Assembly (NCBI RefSeq): GCF_963082655.1
Contig: NC_081552.1
Coordinates: 56,119,610-56,183,609 of the forward strand
Origin: Stomoxys calcitrans
Taxonomy: Eukaryota > Arthropoda > Insecta > Diptera > Muscidae
Reading direction: 5' to 3'
DNA: 64,000 nt
The translations under genes and the position numbers were made by a program. The notes under the pieces were generated by a model. The model had not been told where the DNA came from and did no database searches. It saw nothing but the letters and a program-made list of their open reading frames with translations. Of the stretch, positions 22,708 to 36,100 are shown piece by piece. Every line of letters begins with the position of its first letter. The first letter of the stretch is position 1.

Positions 22708-23735
22708 ACAAGTAAAAGCGCGCCAAGTTCGGCCGGGCCGAATCTTATATACCCTCCACCATGGATCGCATTTGTCGAGTTCTTTTCCCGGCATCTCTTC
22801 TTAGACAAAAAAGGATATAAGAAAAGATTTGCTCTGCTATTAGAGCGATATTAATATACGGTCCGGTTTGGACCACAATTAAATTATATGTTGTAGAACT
22901 GAGTAAAATGTCAGCCAATTCGAATGAGAATTGCGCCCTTTGGAAGCTCAAGAAGAAAAATAGAGAGATCGATTTATATGGGAGCTGTATCGGGCTATAG
23001 ACCGATTTAGACCATAATAAATGTGTATGTTGATGGTCATGAGAGGATCCGTCGCACAAAATTTCAGACAAATCGGATAATAATTGCGACCTCTAGAGGC
23101 TCAAGAAGTCAAGATCCCAGATCGGTTTATATGGCAGCTATATCAGGTTATGAACCGATTTGAACTATACTTGGCACAGTTGTTGGATATCATAATATAA
23201 TACTTCGTGCAAAAATTCATTCAAATCGGATACGAATTGCGCCCTCTAGAGGCTCAAGAAGTCAAGACCCAATATCGGTTTATATGACAGCTATGGCAGG
23301 TTATGAACCGATTTGAACCATACTTGACACAGTTGTTGGATATCATAACAAAACACGTTGTGCAAAATTTCAGTTTAATCGGATAAGGATTGCGCCCTCT
23401 AGAGGCTCAAGAAATCAAGACCCAAGATCGGTTTATATGGCAGCTATATCAGGTTATGAACCGATTTGAACCATAGTTAGCAAAGTTGTTGGATATCATA
23501 ACAAAACACGTCGTGCAAAATTTCATCCCAATCGGATAAGAATTGCGCACTCTAGAGGCTCAAGAAGTCAAGACCCCAGATCGGTTTATATGGCAGCTAT
23601 ATCAGGTTATTAACCGATTTAAACCATATTTGGCACAGTTTTTGGATATCATTAGAAAACACGTCGTGCAAAATTTCATTCCAAACGAATAAGAATTGCG
23701 CACTCTAGAGGCTCAAGAAGTCAGAACCCAAGATC
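22708..23735 (-). mobile_element. DINE-like element, family B, 5' truncated
   Basis: ACAAGTAAAAGCGCGCCAAG, hairpin and TATACCCTCCACCATGG on the left; about six units; it stops in CAGAACCCAAGATCG without a GTCY tract or GGTGGAGGG end. Confidence 0.85.
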
Positions 23736-23802
23736 GCTCGAAAAATTTGTTCGAGCTGTCAGAAGCGCATTTATGATCCGATTTTCAAAAATGAAAAATA
23801 TA

Positions 23803-23976
23803 TTGGGTTGCCCAAAAAGTAATTGCGGATTTTTCATATAGTCGGCGTTGACAAATTTTTTCACAGTTTGTGACTCTGTAATTGCATTCTTTCTTCTGTC
23901 AGTTATCAGCTGTAACTTTTAGCTTGCTTTAGAAAAAAAGTGTAAAAAAGTATATTTGATTAAACTCATTCTAAGT
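23803..23976 (+). mobile_element. Mariner-derived MITE, right end missing
   Basis: Starts TTGGGTTGCCCAAAAAGTAA after TA (23801-23802) and follows the MITE to TTAAACTCATTCTAAGTT. The right inverted repeat is absent, and the sequence passes directly into a family C element. Confidence 0.85.
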
Positions 23977-25645
23977 TCACGAAACATCTCATGCTTAATT
24001 TTGTACGGATATTGTGGATACTAAAGACTTAAAAGGCCACATCGGATGAAAGATATATATGGGAGCTATATCTAAACCTTAACCGATTTTGATGACATTT
24101 GACATGCAAACATCAAAATAACACTTCGTGCCAAATTTGGCAAAGACCAGACTAAAATTTTGGCTTCTACAGCTCGAATGAAAGATATATATGGGAGTTA
24201 TATCCAACAGATTTTTTATACCCTCCACCATAAGATGGGGGGTATACTAATTTCGTCATTCTGTTTGTAACTACTCGAAATATTCGTCTGAGACCCCATA
24301 AAGTATATATATTCTTGATCGTCGTGACATTTTATGTCAACCTAGCCATGTCCGTCCGTCTGTCCGTCCGTCCGTCCGTCCGTCTGTCTGTCGAAAGCAC
24401 GCTAACTTCCGAAGGAGTAAAGCTAGCCGCTTAAAATTTTGCACAAATACTTCTTATTAGTGTAGGTCGGTTGGTATTGTAAATGGGCCATATCGGTCCA
24501 TGTTTTGATATAGCTGCCATATAAACCGATCTTGGGTCTTGACTTCTTGAGCCTGTAAAGTGCGCAATTATTATCCGATTGGAATGAAATTTTGCATGAC
24601 GTGTTTTGCTATGATATCCAACAACTGTGCCAAGTGTGGTTCAAATCGGTCCATAACCTGATATAGCTGCCATATAAACCGATCTTGGGTCTTGACTTCT
24701 TGAGCCTCTAGCGTGCGCAATTCTTATCCGATCAGAAGGAAATTTTGCACAACGTGTTTTGTTACGATATCCAACAACTGAGCCAAGTATGGTTCAAATC
24801 GGTCCATAACCTGATATAGCTGCCATATAAACCGATCTTGGGTCTTGACTTCTTGAGCTTCTAGAGGGCGCAATTCCTATCCGATTTGGCTGAAATTTTG
24901 CATGACGTATTTTATTTTTACTTTCAACAACTGGATCAAATAAGGTTTAAATCGGTTCATAACCTGATATAGCTGCCATATAAACCGATCTGGGATCTTG
25001 ACTTCTTGACCCCTAGAGGTCGCAATTATTATCCGATATGCCTGAAATTTTGTACGATGGATCCTCTCATGACCATCAACAAACGTGTTTATTATGGTCT
25101 GAATCGGTCTATAGCCCGATACAGATCTCATATAAATCGTTCTCTCTATTTTACTTCGTGAGCCCCAATGGGCGTAATTCTTAAACGAATTGGCTGAAAT
25201 TCTACACAGGCCTCCAACATATAATTTAATTGTGGTCCGAACCGGACCATATCTTGATATCGTTTTAATAGCAGAGTAACTCTTTTCTTATATCCTTTTT
25301 TGCCTAAGAAGAGATGCCGGGAAAAGAACTTGACAAATGCGATCCATGGTGGAGGGTATATAAGATTCGGCCCGGCCGAACTTAGCACGCTTTTAGTTGT
25401 TTCAAAATCAATAGCGTTTGTCCTTGGACAAAAAAGTGTCTTGGGCAAAATTTTATGAAAATTTAACAACAAATGCGACCTGTACCTTGATTACAAGAAT
25501 ACATGGACAGCCAGACTGACGGAATTGAATCAGAAAGTGATTCTAAGCATATCGATGGGTCTAGCTCTTCTCCTTCTTAGCGTTGCATACAAGCGCACAA
25601 AGTTATAATAATCTGTAACACAGTAGTGGTGTAGGGTTTCAAAAA
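23977..25645 (-). mobile_element. DINE-like element, family C, split by a family B element
   Basis: Left part 23977-24212 holds C-type units (GAAAGATATATATGGGAGCTA). The right part 25403-25645 continues with TCAAAATCAATAGCGTTTGTCC, TGATTACAAGAATACATGGACAG and the C-type end (AATCTGTAACACAGTAGTGG, TGTAGGG). Continuity across the insertion is supported by the uninterrupted relative at about 62118-62260. Confidence 0.65.
24213..25402 (+). mobile_element. DINE-like element, family B, complete, nested in family C
   Basis: TTTTTATACCCTCCACCATAAG on the left, AGACCCCATAAAGTATATAT, GTCCGTCCGTCCGTCCGTC near 24350, AAAGCTAGCCGCTTAAAATT, five to six units, CCATGGTGGAGGGTATATAAG, hairpin and GCTTTTAGTTGTT on the right. 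Confidence 0.9.
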
Positions 25646-26213
25646 TATTTTCTTGCAATACAATGTTGAAAAAAAATTTTTTTTGTTACAAAAATTTTCG
25701 AAGAAAAAATTTTTTAGGTCCTGCCAAGACATTAACGCTTGACAAAATTTAGTATAGAAAGAAAATTGAACACCTTTATTTATATAAATAAAATGTGAGA
25801 AATAAATTAAACGTTCATATATGTTTAAAAGCCCTACTAGTTTGTTTCTTCTTGGTCTCCACTTCTTCACACTGTGTTGTGTGCATATTGTGAGAAAATG
25901 CCCAACCATGCCTGGTCGCTTTACACTTTTCAAACACTCAACACTTGCATAAAACCCCCATACCATTCAGATGGCATATCCTTAAGGAAGCGAATGTTCT
26001 TGTCTGCGGGTGTATGTCACAAATGTGTGTGGCTGCGCTAAATGTTTGTGTGTCACCATCATCATCACCAATACACAAAGGCCCTTCAACAGTTTACATG
26101 ACTTGTCGTTCTTCTCTTCACAGAGAGCTACCAAAAGCAAAAATGTAGACATGCCAGGAAGACGGGTTAGTGACAAAGGATTAAGGTAATCCGTTTGGTT
26201 CTCGTACAAAATA
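25646..26213. other. AT-rich spacer, nothing recognised
   Basis: Contains several A/T homopolymer stretches. No ORF with recognisable domains. Confidence 0.45.
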
Positions 26214-28179
26214 TTTTTTATACCCTCCACCATAAGATGGGGGGTATACTAATTTCGTCATTCTGTTTGTAACTACTCGAAATATTCGTCTGAGACCCCA
26301 TAAAGTATATATATTCTTGATCGTCGTGAAATTTTATGTCGATCTAGCCATGTCCGTCCGTCTGTCCGTCCGTCCGTCCGTCCGTCCGTCCGTCTGTCTG
26401 TCGAAAGCACGCTAACTTCCGAAGGAGTAAAGCTAGCCGCTTGAAATTTTGCACAAATACTTCTTATTAGTGTAGGTCGGTTGGTATTGTAAATGGGCCA
26501 TATCGGTCCATGTTTTGATATAGCTGCCATATAAACCGATCTTGGGTCTTGATTTCTTGAGCCTCTAGCGTGCGCAATTCTTATCCGATTGGGATGAAAT
26601 TTTGCACGACGTGTTTTGTTATAATATCCAACAACTGTGCTAAGTATGGTTCAAATCGGTCCATAACCTGATATAGCTGTCATATAAACCGATCTTGGGT
26701 CTTGACTTCTTGAGCCTCTAGAAGGCGCAATTCTTATCCGATTGGAATGAAATTTTTCACGACGTGTTTTGTTATGATATCCAACAACTGTGCCAAGTAT
26801 GGTTCAAATCGGTTCATAACCTGATATAGCTGCCATATAAACCGATCTTGGGTCTTGACTTCTTGAGCCTCTAGCGTGCGCAATTCTTATCCGATTGGAA
26901 AGAAATTTTGCACGACGAGTTTTGTTATGATATCCAACAACTGTGCCAAGTATTGTTCAAATCGGTCCATAACCTGATATAGCTGTCATATAAACCGATC
27001 TTGGGTCTTGACTTCTTGAGCCTCTAGAGTGCGCAATTATTATCCGATTGGAATGAAATTTTGCACGACGTGTTTTGTTATAATATCCAACAACTGTGCT
27101 AAGTATGGTTCAAATCGGTCCATAAACTGATATAGCTGTCATATAATCCGATCTTGGGTCTTGACTTCTTGAGCCTCTAGAAGGCGCAATTCTTATCCGA
27201 TTGGAATGAAATTTTGCACGACGTGTTTTGTTATGATATCCAACAACTGTGCTAAGTATGGTTCAAATCGGTCCATAACCTGATATAGCTGTCATATATA
27301 CCGATCTTGGGTCTTGACTTCTTGAGCCTCTAGAAGGCGCAATTCTTATCCGATTGGAATGAAATTTTGCACGACGTGTTTTGTTATGATATCCAACAAC
27401 TGTGCCAAGTATGGTTCAAATCGGTCCATAACCTGATATAGCTGCCATATAAACCGATCTTGGGTCTTGACTTCTTGAGCCTCTAGAGTGCGCAATTCTT
27501 ATCCGATTGGAATGAATTTTGGCACGTAGTATTTTGTTATGATATCCAACAACTGTGCCAAATATGGTTCAAATCGGTTCATAACCTGATATAGCTGTCA
27601 TATAAACAGATCTGGGGACTTGACTTCTTGAGCTTCTAGAGGGCGTAATTCCTATCCGATTTGGCTGAAATTTCGCAAGACGTTTTTTATTGTTACTTTC
27701 AACAACTATGGCAAATAAAGTACAAGTCGGTTCATAACCTGATATAGCTGCCATATAAACCGATCTTGGGTCTTGACTTCTTGAGCCTCTAGAGGTCGCA
27801 ATTATTATCCGATTTGCCTGAAATTTTGTACGACGGATTCTCTCATGACCATCAACATACGTGTTTATTATGATCAGAATCGGACCAAAGCCCGATACAG
27901 CTCCCATATAAATCGATCTCTCTATTTTACTTTTTGAACTCACAAAGAGCGCAATTCTTATTCGAATTGGCTGACATTTTACACAGGTCTCCAATATATA
28001 ATTTAATTGTGGTCAAAACAGGACCATATCTTGATATCGCTCTAATAGCAGAGCAAATCTTTTCTTATATCCTGTTTTGCCTAAGAAGAGATGCCGGGAA
28101 GAGAACTCGACAAATGCGATCCATGGTGGAGGGTATATAAGATTCGGCCCGGCCGAACTTAGCACGCTTTTACTTGTTT
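26214..28179 (+). mobile_element. DINE-like element, family B, longest copy
   Basis: TTTTTATACCCTCCACCATAAG, AGACCCCATAAAGTATATAT, GTCCGTCCGTCCGTCCGTC near 26360, AAAGCTAGCCGCTTGAAATT; nine to ten internal units with a period near 153 bp (the GGTCTTGACTTCTTGAGCCT motif recurs at about 26700, 26852, 27005, 27158 and 27311); CCATGGTGGAGGGTATATAAG, hairpin and GCTTTTACTTGTT. Neighbouring units are more alike than distant ones, as expected for local unit expansion. Confidence 0.92.
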
Positions 28180-29050
28180 ATACTTACCTCCATAACATAG
28201 GGGTATACTCATAGGGTCATTCCGCTTGTAACGCCTCGAATTATTCGTCTAAGACCCCACATTCATGATCGTCTCGACGTTCTGAGTCGATGTAGCCAAG
28301 TCCGTCCGTCTGTCGAAATCACGATAGCGGTCGAACGCATAAAGCTAGCCGCTCGAAATTGCAAATGGGTCATATCGGTTGTGTTTTCTTATGACTTCCA
28401 ACAACTGTGCCTAGTACGGTTGAAATCGGTTTATAACCTGGTATAACTCCATATAAAACGATCTCTCGATTTGGTTCCTTGAGCCCTTACAAGCGGCAAT
28501 TTTTTGTCCGATTTGGCTGAAATTTTGCACGTAGTATTCTCTTATGACTTCCACCAACTGTGCCAAGTAAGGTCCAAATGCGTCTATAACCTGATAGAGC
28601 TCCCATATTAACCGATCGCCCAATTTAATTTCTTAAACCCCTGGAAGCCGCCATTTTTGTCCGATTTGGCTGAAATTTTGCATGTAGTGTTTGCTTATGA
28701 CTTCCAACTACTGTGCCTAGTACAATCCGAATCGGTCTTTAACCAACTTGACTTCTTGAGCCCTTGCAAGCCCCCATTTTCCAAATTCAAAATGGTGAGT
28801 TGTTTTAAGCCTCCCGACCTACGTATGGTTTAGATTGGACTTTAGTAAGATATAGCTGCCATATAGACCGATCTGCCGATTTAGGAACCGAAACCCACAA
28901 AAGCTTTATTTATTACCCGATTTCACTGAAATTTGAAACAGTGAGTTGTTTTAAGCCTAACGGTATTTGACCTTAATATAGTTCAGTTCGGATTATATTA
29001 AAATATAGCTGCCAAATAGACCGATCTGCCGATTAGGGGTCTGAAACCCA
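28180..29050 (+). mobile_element. Old DINE-like element, B-type 5' part joined to A-subtype units
   Basis: GGGGTATACTCATAGGGTCA, TCTAAGACCCCACATTC, GTCCGTCCGTCTGTCG, AAAGCTAGCCGCTCGAAATT, then eroded B units to about 28780. After that, units of the 20437-21380 subtype begin (GTGAGTTGTTTTAAGCC, ATATAGCTGCCATATAGACC). The 3' hairpin is not present. Confidence 0.6.
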
Positions 29051-29269
29051 TTAAATCTGAAGATATGTAGCGCACAAAACTTCCATGACAGTCTTGACTT
29101 GCAAACCAAAAAAAATATTGCTTTTTGTATACCCACGAGCGAATATACCCCCTATTCATTTAGTCACCATACACTAAGCCTTGAAAATATATCACCAACG
29201 ATTAAACGGTTTTGGGTATTGGCCCTAAAATCTATAAATATTTAGTTCCACTCTCTTTAAAACCCAAAT

Positions 29270-29527
29270 TAACTTAGTGAGCATATACGACCTATTTGGC
29301 GGGTTGTTATGGTAGTGGGACGTTCCCTAGACTGTTGGTCCCTAATGTTGATATCAGATAGATAGTTAGCAAACATGACCGGCTTGGGCGTTGTTTTGGG
29401 GGATGGGCGGCCACTCAGTAAATTGGCCCTGAAAATGTATGTCGGATTCGTGTTCTTCTCTAAAAACCCGCTTATTTGAGCCTCATATTGCAATAGTCAG
29501 CAAATACTTCCTATTTGGGTGGTGTTA
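29270..29527. repeat. Tandem repeat D (unit about 130 bp), left of the gypsy insertion
   Basis: Sequence with CGGGTTGTTATGGTAGTGGG, CTGTTGGTCCCTAATGTTGATATCAG and CCTCATATTGCAATAGTCAGC matches the unit of the array at 42268-42790. The gypsy element splits the array. Confidence 0.65.
29524..29527. repeat. Target-site duplication GTTA, left
   Basis: GTTA lies immediately before the left LTR and is repeated at 42268-42271 immediately after the right LTR. Four bases is the expected size for Ty3/gypsy integration. Confidence 0.9.
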
Positions 29528-32500
29528 TGTAGTGTGCAAGGGTCTAGTCTGAGCAAAACTCCACATAAATGTCTATAGATGAAACAAAACGGCATGGCAC
29601 GCATATTTCACCGGCCTTATTGCTCGTCGGATGGGGGGGATCTTGCCAATGTTCATCGTTTAATTTTACCAACTACCAGCTTTAATGTTAATGCGTGCAC
29701 GAATGATAGCAAAACCAAAACAAAAGAAAGTCAGATAGAATAGACAAATACACAAAGTATAAGGGGGTCACAACACCAGAGGATCTATTTCCGACATCAT
29801 TCGATCGGCTGTGCTAAGGTGTAAGCTGCACAGCATGCCCTCCCTTCCGGTTTACCAAAAGCATCCAAAGAAATCGCTTCTTGGTTGGTAAACCCATAAT
29901 ATTTACCCTACCTTCCTTTACCGACCCTACAAATCAAACTCAAAGGTTTTGGGCTTACTCCATATTTAACAAATTCATTAAATTTATTAAGAAAAAGTTC
30001 ATTATCAAATCCGGTCGCTCACTATAGAGATGAATCACATCATACTTTAAAAACAGACAAAAAAAATATAATAAAAGAAATATTAAAGTCAAGGCTAACA
30101 ACCAATTTTTTTGTATATCTAACTTGATCCTTTAATTTACTAAAATTATTTTTTTAACTCTAAAAAAAAACTAATCATTTAAATTAAATCTCAAAACTTA
30201 ACAAGAAGGGTAAAAAAAAAACACGGCATGAAAAAAAAATATTTATATAATATATCAAATAAGAATCAATAGGCGAGTTTATTTGAATTCATAGCACGGC
30301 AGAAAAAAAACTAAATCGGCTGTGAAACAAACTTCATTTAAAAGGCTCATTATGAAAAAAATGATATGTAGCTGGGTGAGTGTATTTCCATTTGTACTTC
30401 TGTTAAAGTAAAACAGCTGTGAGTGCATTGACCCCTTTTTTTCCCTTACTTCATTTTTTTCCTCTAATCACACATACATCAACACAACCCACTCGGTTGT
30501 ATAAAACGAAAAACTAATTTTAAATCGCGAAGTTTTGACTAATATGCAGCCAAATTTCAATAAAAATGGTATCAAATGTAAAAACAATATTTTATAGGCA
30601 TACTGGGCTAGATATGTCAATGATCAAAAGGCACAAAACGTACATTCATATAAAAAATATTGCCAAAAAAAATGTATCAAAGCTATTTCAATCGAAGCAG
30701 TGCTTTTCAGACCCAAGAACATTTTCTGAGAGTCTTGTTAACAGCGAATCAACATAGTTAACAGAGGTTCCAATAGCATGTTAACACTTTAGCATTGACA
30801 TATCCACCAGCACAGAATCAGATATATATGTATATGCAGGATATTTAACTGAACAAACACAAACAGATCATCTGAAAGTTGCCAACTTGCAAAAATTCCA
30901 ATTTAAAAATTATGGGGGAAGATTTAAAACATTTTTAAATTAATTTAAAAGAAAAAAAATTATTTAATTTGACAAAAATTACCTGAGAGAGGTAACGGCA
31001 TCTCTCTCACTCTCCGAAAAAAAATAAATCTGTTTGGCTTTGCTCAGTGGTAGTATAACAGTTTGCACTTACTTGGTTTTTGTTGGAGCTCCCACGTTGA
31101 AAGGCCTTTCGAGGGGTGAGGGGTTATTAAAACAAACCAGCAAACTCCAGCCAATCGCAAGTTTTTAACAAAATACGCGGCATACACAAAAAATCACTTT
31201 TTTCAATATAGTCTTTAACAATTGATACGATTCACTCTATCGGTTTTTTTTTTATATTCGCCTTTTTCTAAAACATTGGATTGCCAAACTACTTTTACCA
31301 AAAAAAAACTCTCAATTAGGCATTAACTTTTTGTTTCACTTCCGATTCGGTTCTCCATCTCTGCCTTACAAATGAGCAAAAATTAAACTATATAACACTT
31401 GAGGCAAATTACATGGGCAAAAATACGGAAAAATAATTATTTTTTTTAAGGTCTTTTTTTTAGCAAGTTACAAAACCTAAGAATTAGCACGCAAGAGTTT
31501 TTTTTCCTTTTCGAGAGTGATTTTTCAACCAAAACGCGTTTGTTTCGATTCCCGAAAAACAAAAACTAAATGAGTTGCACCAATCCCGACGGCTCTTTTT
31601 TTTTCTTGTACTTGAAACCAAGACAAACGATCCATTTAAAACACCAGAATCCACTGATCAAAAAAAATTAAAAGACTTTTGTTAGACTCTCTCAGGCAGC
31701 CAAATCTGCACAGCAGAAACAGAGAAATCCATATGAGCACAGGGAAAGGGGGAATCCTAGAATCAGAGAAACAAGGCCCACAGAACAATGAGTTCTCAAA
31801 AGAAATTGAGAAATTGTTTAGAAAAAATGCAACCTTACCAAATGTATTAATCCAGGAGTTAAATGATCACAGGGGACCAACACTCCAGCTTTGGGGATAA
31901 AACCCTCAGCAAAAAGAAAATGCAGGAAACCAACACTTGCAACAATTATTTACCCGCGATTTTATAAATAAACATCGATTCTGCAGGACAATAAAAAAAT
32001 AAAAATTGAGGAGAACTGCCACCAACAAAAAAAAAAAATTTAATCCCTTTTTTACTAAAGCAAGGATAACGCTTTTACACTTTTAAAGAATCTCACGTCC
32101 TTTACGACACAAAAACTTAAACTTTTGGGTGCACACGGTTGCAAGGTTGGAGCAAAATGGATCTCAAATCAGTCTGCTACCACCTTTTGTAGCCTTGACC
32201 TAAACAATGGGGCAAATTGCTGAATTACTACCACAAATTAAAATTCTCAAAACCAAAAATGTCTTCTTTTACATACATGCCACAAATACAATAATAATCC
32301 ATTTGTGAGTGTATGGGAACTCCAATGCGAAAGAAAAGCTACAAAGAACATAGAAAAGAAGTTAACATTCACCACTATGGCTAAGGGGAAATTATAGCAA
32401 CTTTTCAATATGGAGACAAAGTGCTCTAAACCTATGATTTGGTCGGACTTATATGTGTGGATGTTAACAACCAAAACCATTTTCCACCTTATCCAATAGT

Positions 32501-33050
32501 TGTCAAAAAAAAGAAAACCAAAAGGAAAAAAAATTAAACAACTCATTTGAACTTTGATGTGATCAAATGATCAAAAAAAAGAAAACAAATGAAATGAAAC
32601 AAACAAAAAGAAAAAAAAATAAATAAATAAAAAAATATAAATGTATAAAGAAACACTGCTGCCGGTATTCGAACTCACGCTCACCGGTTCGTAGGCTGTA
32701 ACGCTTCCCCTAGGCTACCGCCTATGATGCGTCTCTGTTAGCTAAGTGATTATAACACATGATCACACTAAGCTTTGAATCATCAACAGCGGTCAATGTA
32801 AGTGAATCCAACTGTAACAGTGCTACAAGGAAGAAGAAGAAGAAAAACAGCATAGGCAAAGCTCCAAACATGTTCCAATAAGGGAACAACATGAGACAAG
32901 CAATCACAACAACAAAAATACTCTAGCATCCACATTGTATGTTAACTCGCGTTGGGGTTGGAAAAAAAACAGGAATGTCCATATCTATTATCAGGCGGGC
33001 CAATTCCAAGAAATATATTCATATTGGGTACATCGACATGCGCCACTACA
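29528..33050 (-). repeat. 3' LTR of the gypsy element (3,523 bp)
   Basis: Bounded by TGTAGTG (29528) and CACTACA (33050) on the + strand. Near-identical to 38746-42267. Visible differences are GCCAATCGCAAG here versus GCCAATTGCAAG, TATTGCCAAAA here versus TATTGCAAAAA, and A9 versus A8 near 32612. It has many A/T runs and short ORFs (up to 99 codons) without recognisable content. Confidence 0.95.
32658..32722 (-). other. tRNA-like Pol III promoter segment inside the LTR
   Basis: On the minus strand: GGCGGTAGCCTAGGGGAAGC (A-box-like) and, about 30 nt later, GAGTTCGAATACC (B-box match to GGTTCGANNCC). T-runs that could end Pol III transcription follow at about 32610-32635. It does not fold into a good cloverleaf by eye, so it looks like a tRNA-derived relic similar to the head of the SINE at 4734 rather than a working tRNA. 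It has the same orientation as the retroelement. Confidence 0.5.
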
Positions 33051-33063
33051 AATACCCCCCGCC
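33051..33063 (-). other. Polypurine tract of the gypsy element
   Basis: On the minus strand the bases directly before the 3' LTR read GGCGGGGGGTATT. A G-rich purine run in this position is where plus-strand synthesis would be primed. Confidence 0.5.
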
Positions 33064-33121
33064 AAAATCAGGCTTAATGGACAAATTGGAGATTAAGTCT
33101 GATACCGCATGGAGATGTAAT

Positions 33122-36100
33122 CTATTGCCTCATATCTTTTGCATGATATGTACCAACCAACTTGCCTTGAAGATCTTCAAGTTCATAATAACAAGTACCA
33201 ATTCTACGACGAACCCTGCATTTAATAAACGTAGGCGCAAGTTTAGCATTGTATCCTTTTTCAAAACTGCTTTGGCTAAAATTTCGCCTGTACACCTCTT
33301 GACCAACATTATATGACACTTCACGCGAACGTAGGTTGTATTGTCTTTCATTACGATCATGTTGCACTCTCATCACATTAGCAGCTTTAGATCTAACAAC
33401 ATCAAAGGTGTCCGATCTATTAAATTGTATCGCCCTATCCTCTAAAGCATTCAGTTTTCTTAGCAGTTGGTAAATAGAACCATTAGTCACCATATTTTGA
33501 CCAAAAACCATAAAATAAGGGGAAGTCCCAATGGCAGTATGTACTGTCGAACGCAAAGCACACGCAATGTGGCTTAGTTTTTCATCCCAATTTTTTTGAT
33601 CGGGTTTTACATATGCTTTAATAGCAGAAATGACGGATCGGTTCACCCGTTCAGAGGCATTAGCCTGTGGCGAATGAACTGCGGTATAAATATGAGAAAT
33701 CTTATAAAAATTCAAAAGATCATTAAATTTCTTTGCTTTGAACTGCGTTCCATTATCCGAGATAACGCTCTCTGGTACACCAAATGTGTGAAACAAATCT
33801 TCTTCCATATACTTAATAACAGCATCAGCTGTAAACTTTTTAACCGGGCGGAGAAAACAAAATTTTGAAAAATGATCAAGGACAATAAAAATTCCAATAT
33901 TCCCTGAACTGGATCGAGGGTAAGGTCCTATGAAATCAACATATAAGCGCTGAAAGAATCTATGGGATGAACCAGTGTCACCCATGGGTGGTCTCATAAC
34001 AACATTAGGGTGCTTTGTACTCTTACAAACTTCACACGAGTTAACATAATTCTTAACATCCCAAACTAAGTTAGGCCAGAAATAGTATCTGCGAATTCTT
34101 TCCAATGTTTTATTAATCCCACAATGCGAAGACAAGGGGTCATCATGATGTTTCTGCAATACCTCTGGAACCATACTTTTAGGAATCCATAGCTTCCAAA
34201 TCATGTCATCAGCAAGCTGTTCTCCAACGGCGTGTTCCGTTCGTCTGTATAAATAACCATCGATAATCTTCAAGTCGGGAGTGGAATCGATATTATCTTC
34301 AACCCTTCTCAATAAGTCCTTGTAGTCGTCAGAGGAAAAATGTTCAGATTTTAAATCAACAAAAACCCCGCGATCATTTCTTATCTCGGACAGACCGCAT
34401 ATTTCGGACAAGTCATCGGTATTCGTACGCGAAAGCGCATCAGGAACTATATTCTGCGACCCTTTTCTATGCTCAATTTTAAACCGGTATCCTTGAAGCT
34501 TCAAGGCCCATCTAGCTAGCCGCGTGCTTAAGTCAGTTTGGGACATGAGCCATTTAAGAGAGGCGTGATCAGTAATCACCGTGAACTCATGTCCCTCGAC
34601 ATAAGCTCGAAACTTTTTAATGCAAAGCATTGCTGCCAAGCATTCTTGTTCAGTGACACTATAGTTACGTTGGGCTTGGTTAAGTTTCTTAGACATAAAC
34701 GCCACAGGAAACTCATCGCCCTCCGCATTCTTTTGCACCAAGACTCCTCCTATTCCTGTTTTGCTGGCATCACAGTGTATAAAAAACGGCTGTGAAAAAT
34801 CAGGACTGTGCAAAACAGGGGCTGAGCTAAGAATGGATTTCAAATCTTCAAAGGATTTTTGGGCCTCCTCGGTCCATACGAATTTTCGATTAGTCTTTAA
34901 CAAATCAGTTAAGGGACTAGAAATAGCAGCGTAATTCCTGATGAACTTTCTGTACCACCCTGACATACCTAGAAATCGTCGGACTTGTTTAACCGATCTC
35001 GGTGCCGGGAATTCAGTAATGGCCGAAATTTTTCCTGGATCGGTACGAATGGTCCCGTCCCCAACTACATGGCCTAAATATCGGACTTCTGTCATACAAA
35101 ATTTGCTTTTTCCTACGTTTATTGTAAGTCCAGCATTACGAAGACACTTAGCCACTTCCTTGAGTACCTCTAGATGCCGATCAAATGTGGGAGATACCAC
35201 TAGAAGATCGTCCAGGTAGACCAAAACCTCAGCTCTGAGAGATGCCGGTATCACCCTATCCATAAGCCTGCACATGGTTTGCGGGGCATTACATAAGCCA
35301 AATGGCATAACTTTAAAATGATAAAGGGGTCTCCCAGGAACCGTGAATGCAGTCTTACCTTTCGACGATTCATCTAGCGGTATCTGCCAGAATGCATCCT
35401 TCAAATCAAGGCTGGATATAAATTCAGCTTTAGGCAAACGACTCAAGATACCATCGATATGTGGAAGTGGATAAGCATCCCCCTCTGTAACAGCATTAAG
35501 TTTTCTACTGTCCAAGCATAAGCGATTCTTGCCTGGTTTTCTATGCAAAACAATCGGTGAAGACCAAGGACTAGTGGACTCCTCTATTACACCCATAGCC
35601 AACATGCGATCAAGCTCTTCGTAGTTTAGCTTCTCAATCGCCGGAGAGACAGGGAAATGCCTTTGTTTTATCGGGGTTGCACCACCCGTATAAATAGTAT
35701 GGCAAATAACATTCGTTTTCCCTAGGCCCTCTTTCGCGAACGAAGGAAATAAATCAATAGCACCTTGCAGCTGAAACTTCTGATCCACCGAGAGATATTT
35801 CTGGTCTAAATTTTGGGCATCGCCTGCTGAGAACGATAAACTGGAAATTCCATTTAACAGAGACTGAGGAAGAAGGTTATATTTCCTCCAAAAATCAATG
35901 CCAAGTATCAAATCCTGTGACAAATTAGGAACCACATAAATAGTAATGGGCTCACTTTTATTTCTAAAAACCACTTCAGTCGTAAAAACACCCGCAATCC
36001 TTTGAGGTTTACCATCTGCCGTATTGACAGTGGTGTTTAATTTCTTATAAGGAATCTGAGATCCTAGAAAATCTATAGCGGCTTGAGCACCAAGACACGT

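Noticed and set aside
25577..25966. 129-codon minus-strand ORF with FFFEN/FFST runs
   Set aside because: Driven by A/T homopolymers in spacer DNA and part of a family C terminus. No domain recognised.
30566..32546. ORFs of 63-99 codons inside the gypsy LTR, repeated at 39784-41764
   Set aside because: They are identical in both LTRs simply because the LTRs are identical. Low-complexity composition, no domains.
32658..32722. Functional tRNA gene in the LTR
   Set aside because: A- and B-box-like motifs are there, but I could not form proper acceptor and T stems, so I list it only as tRNA-like.
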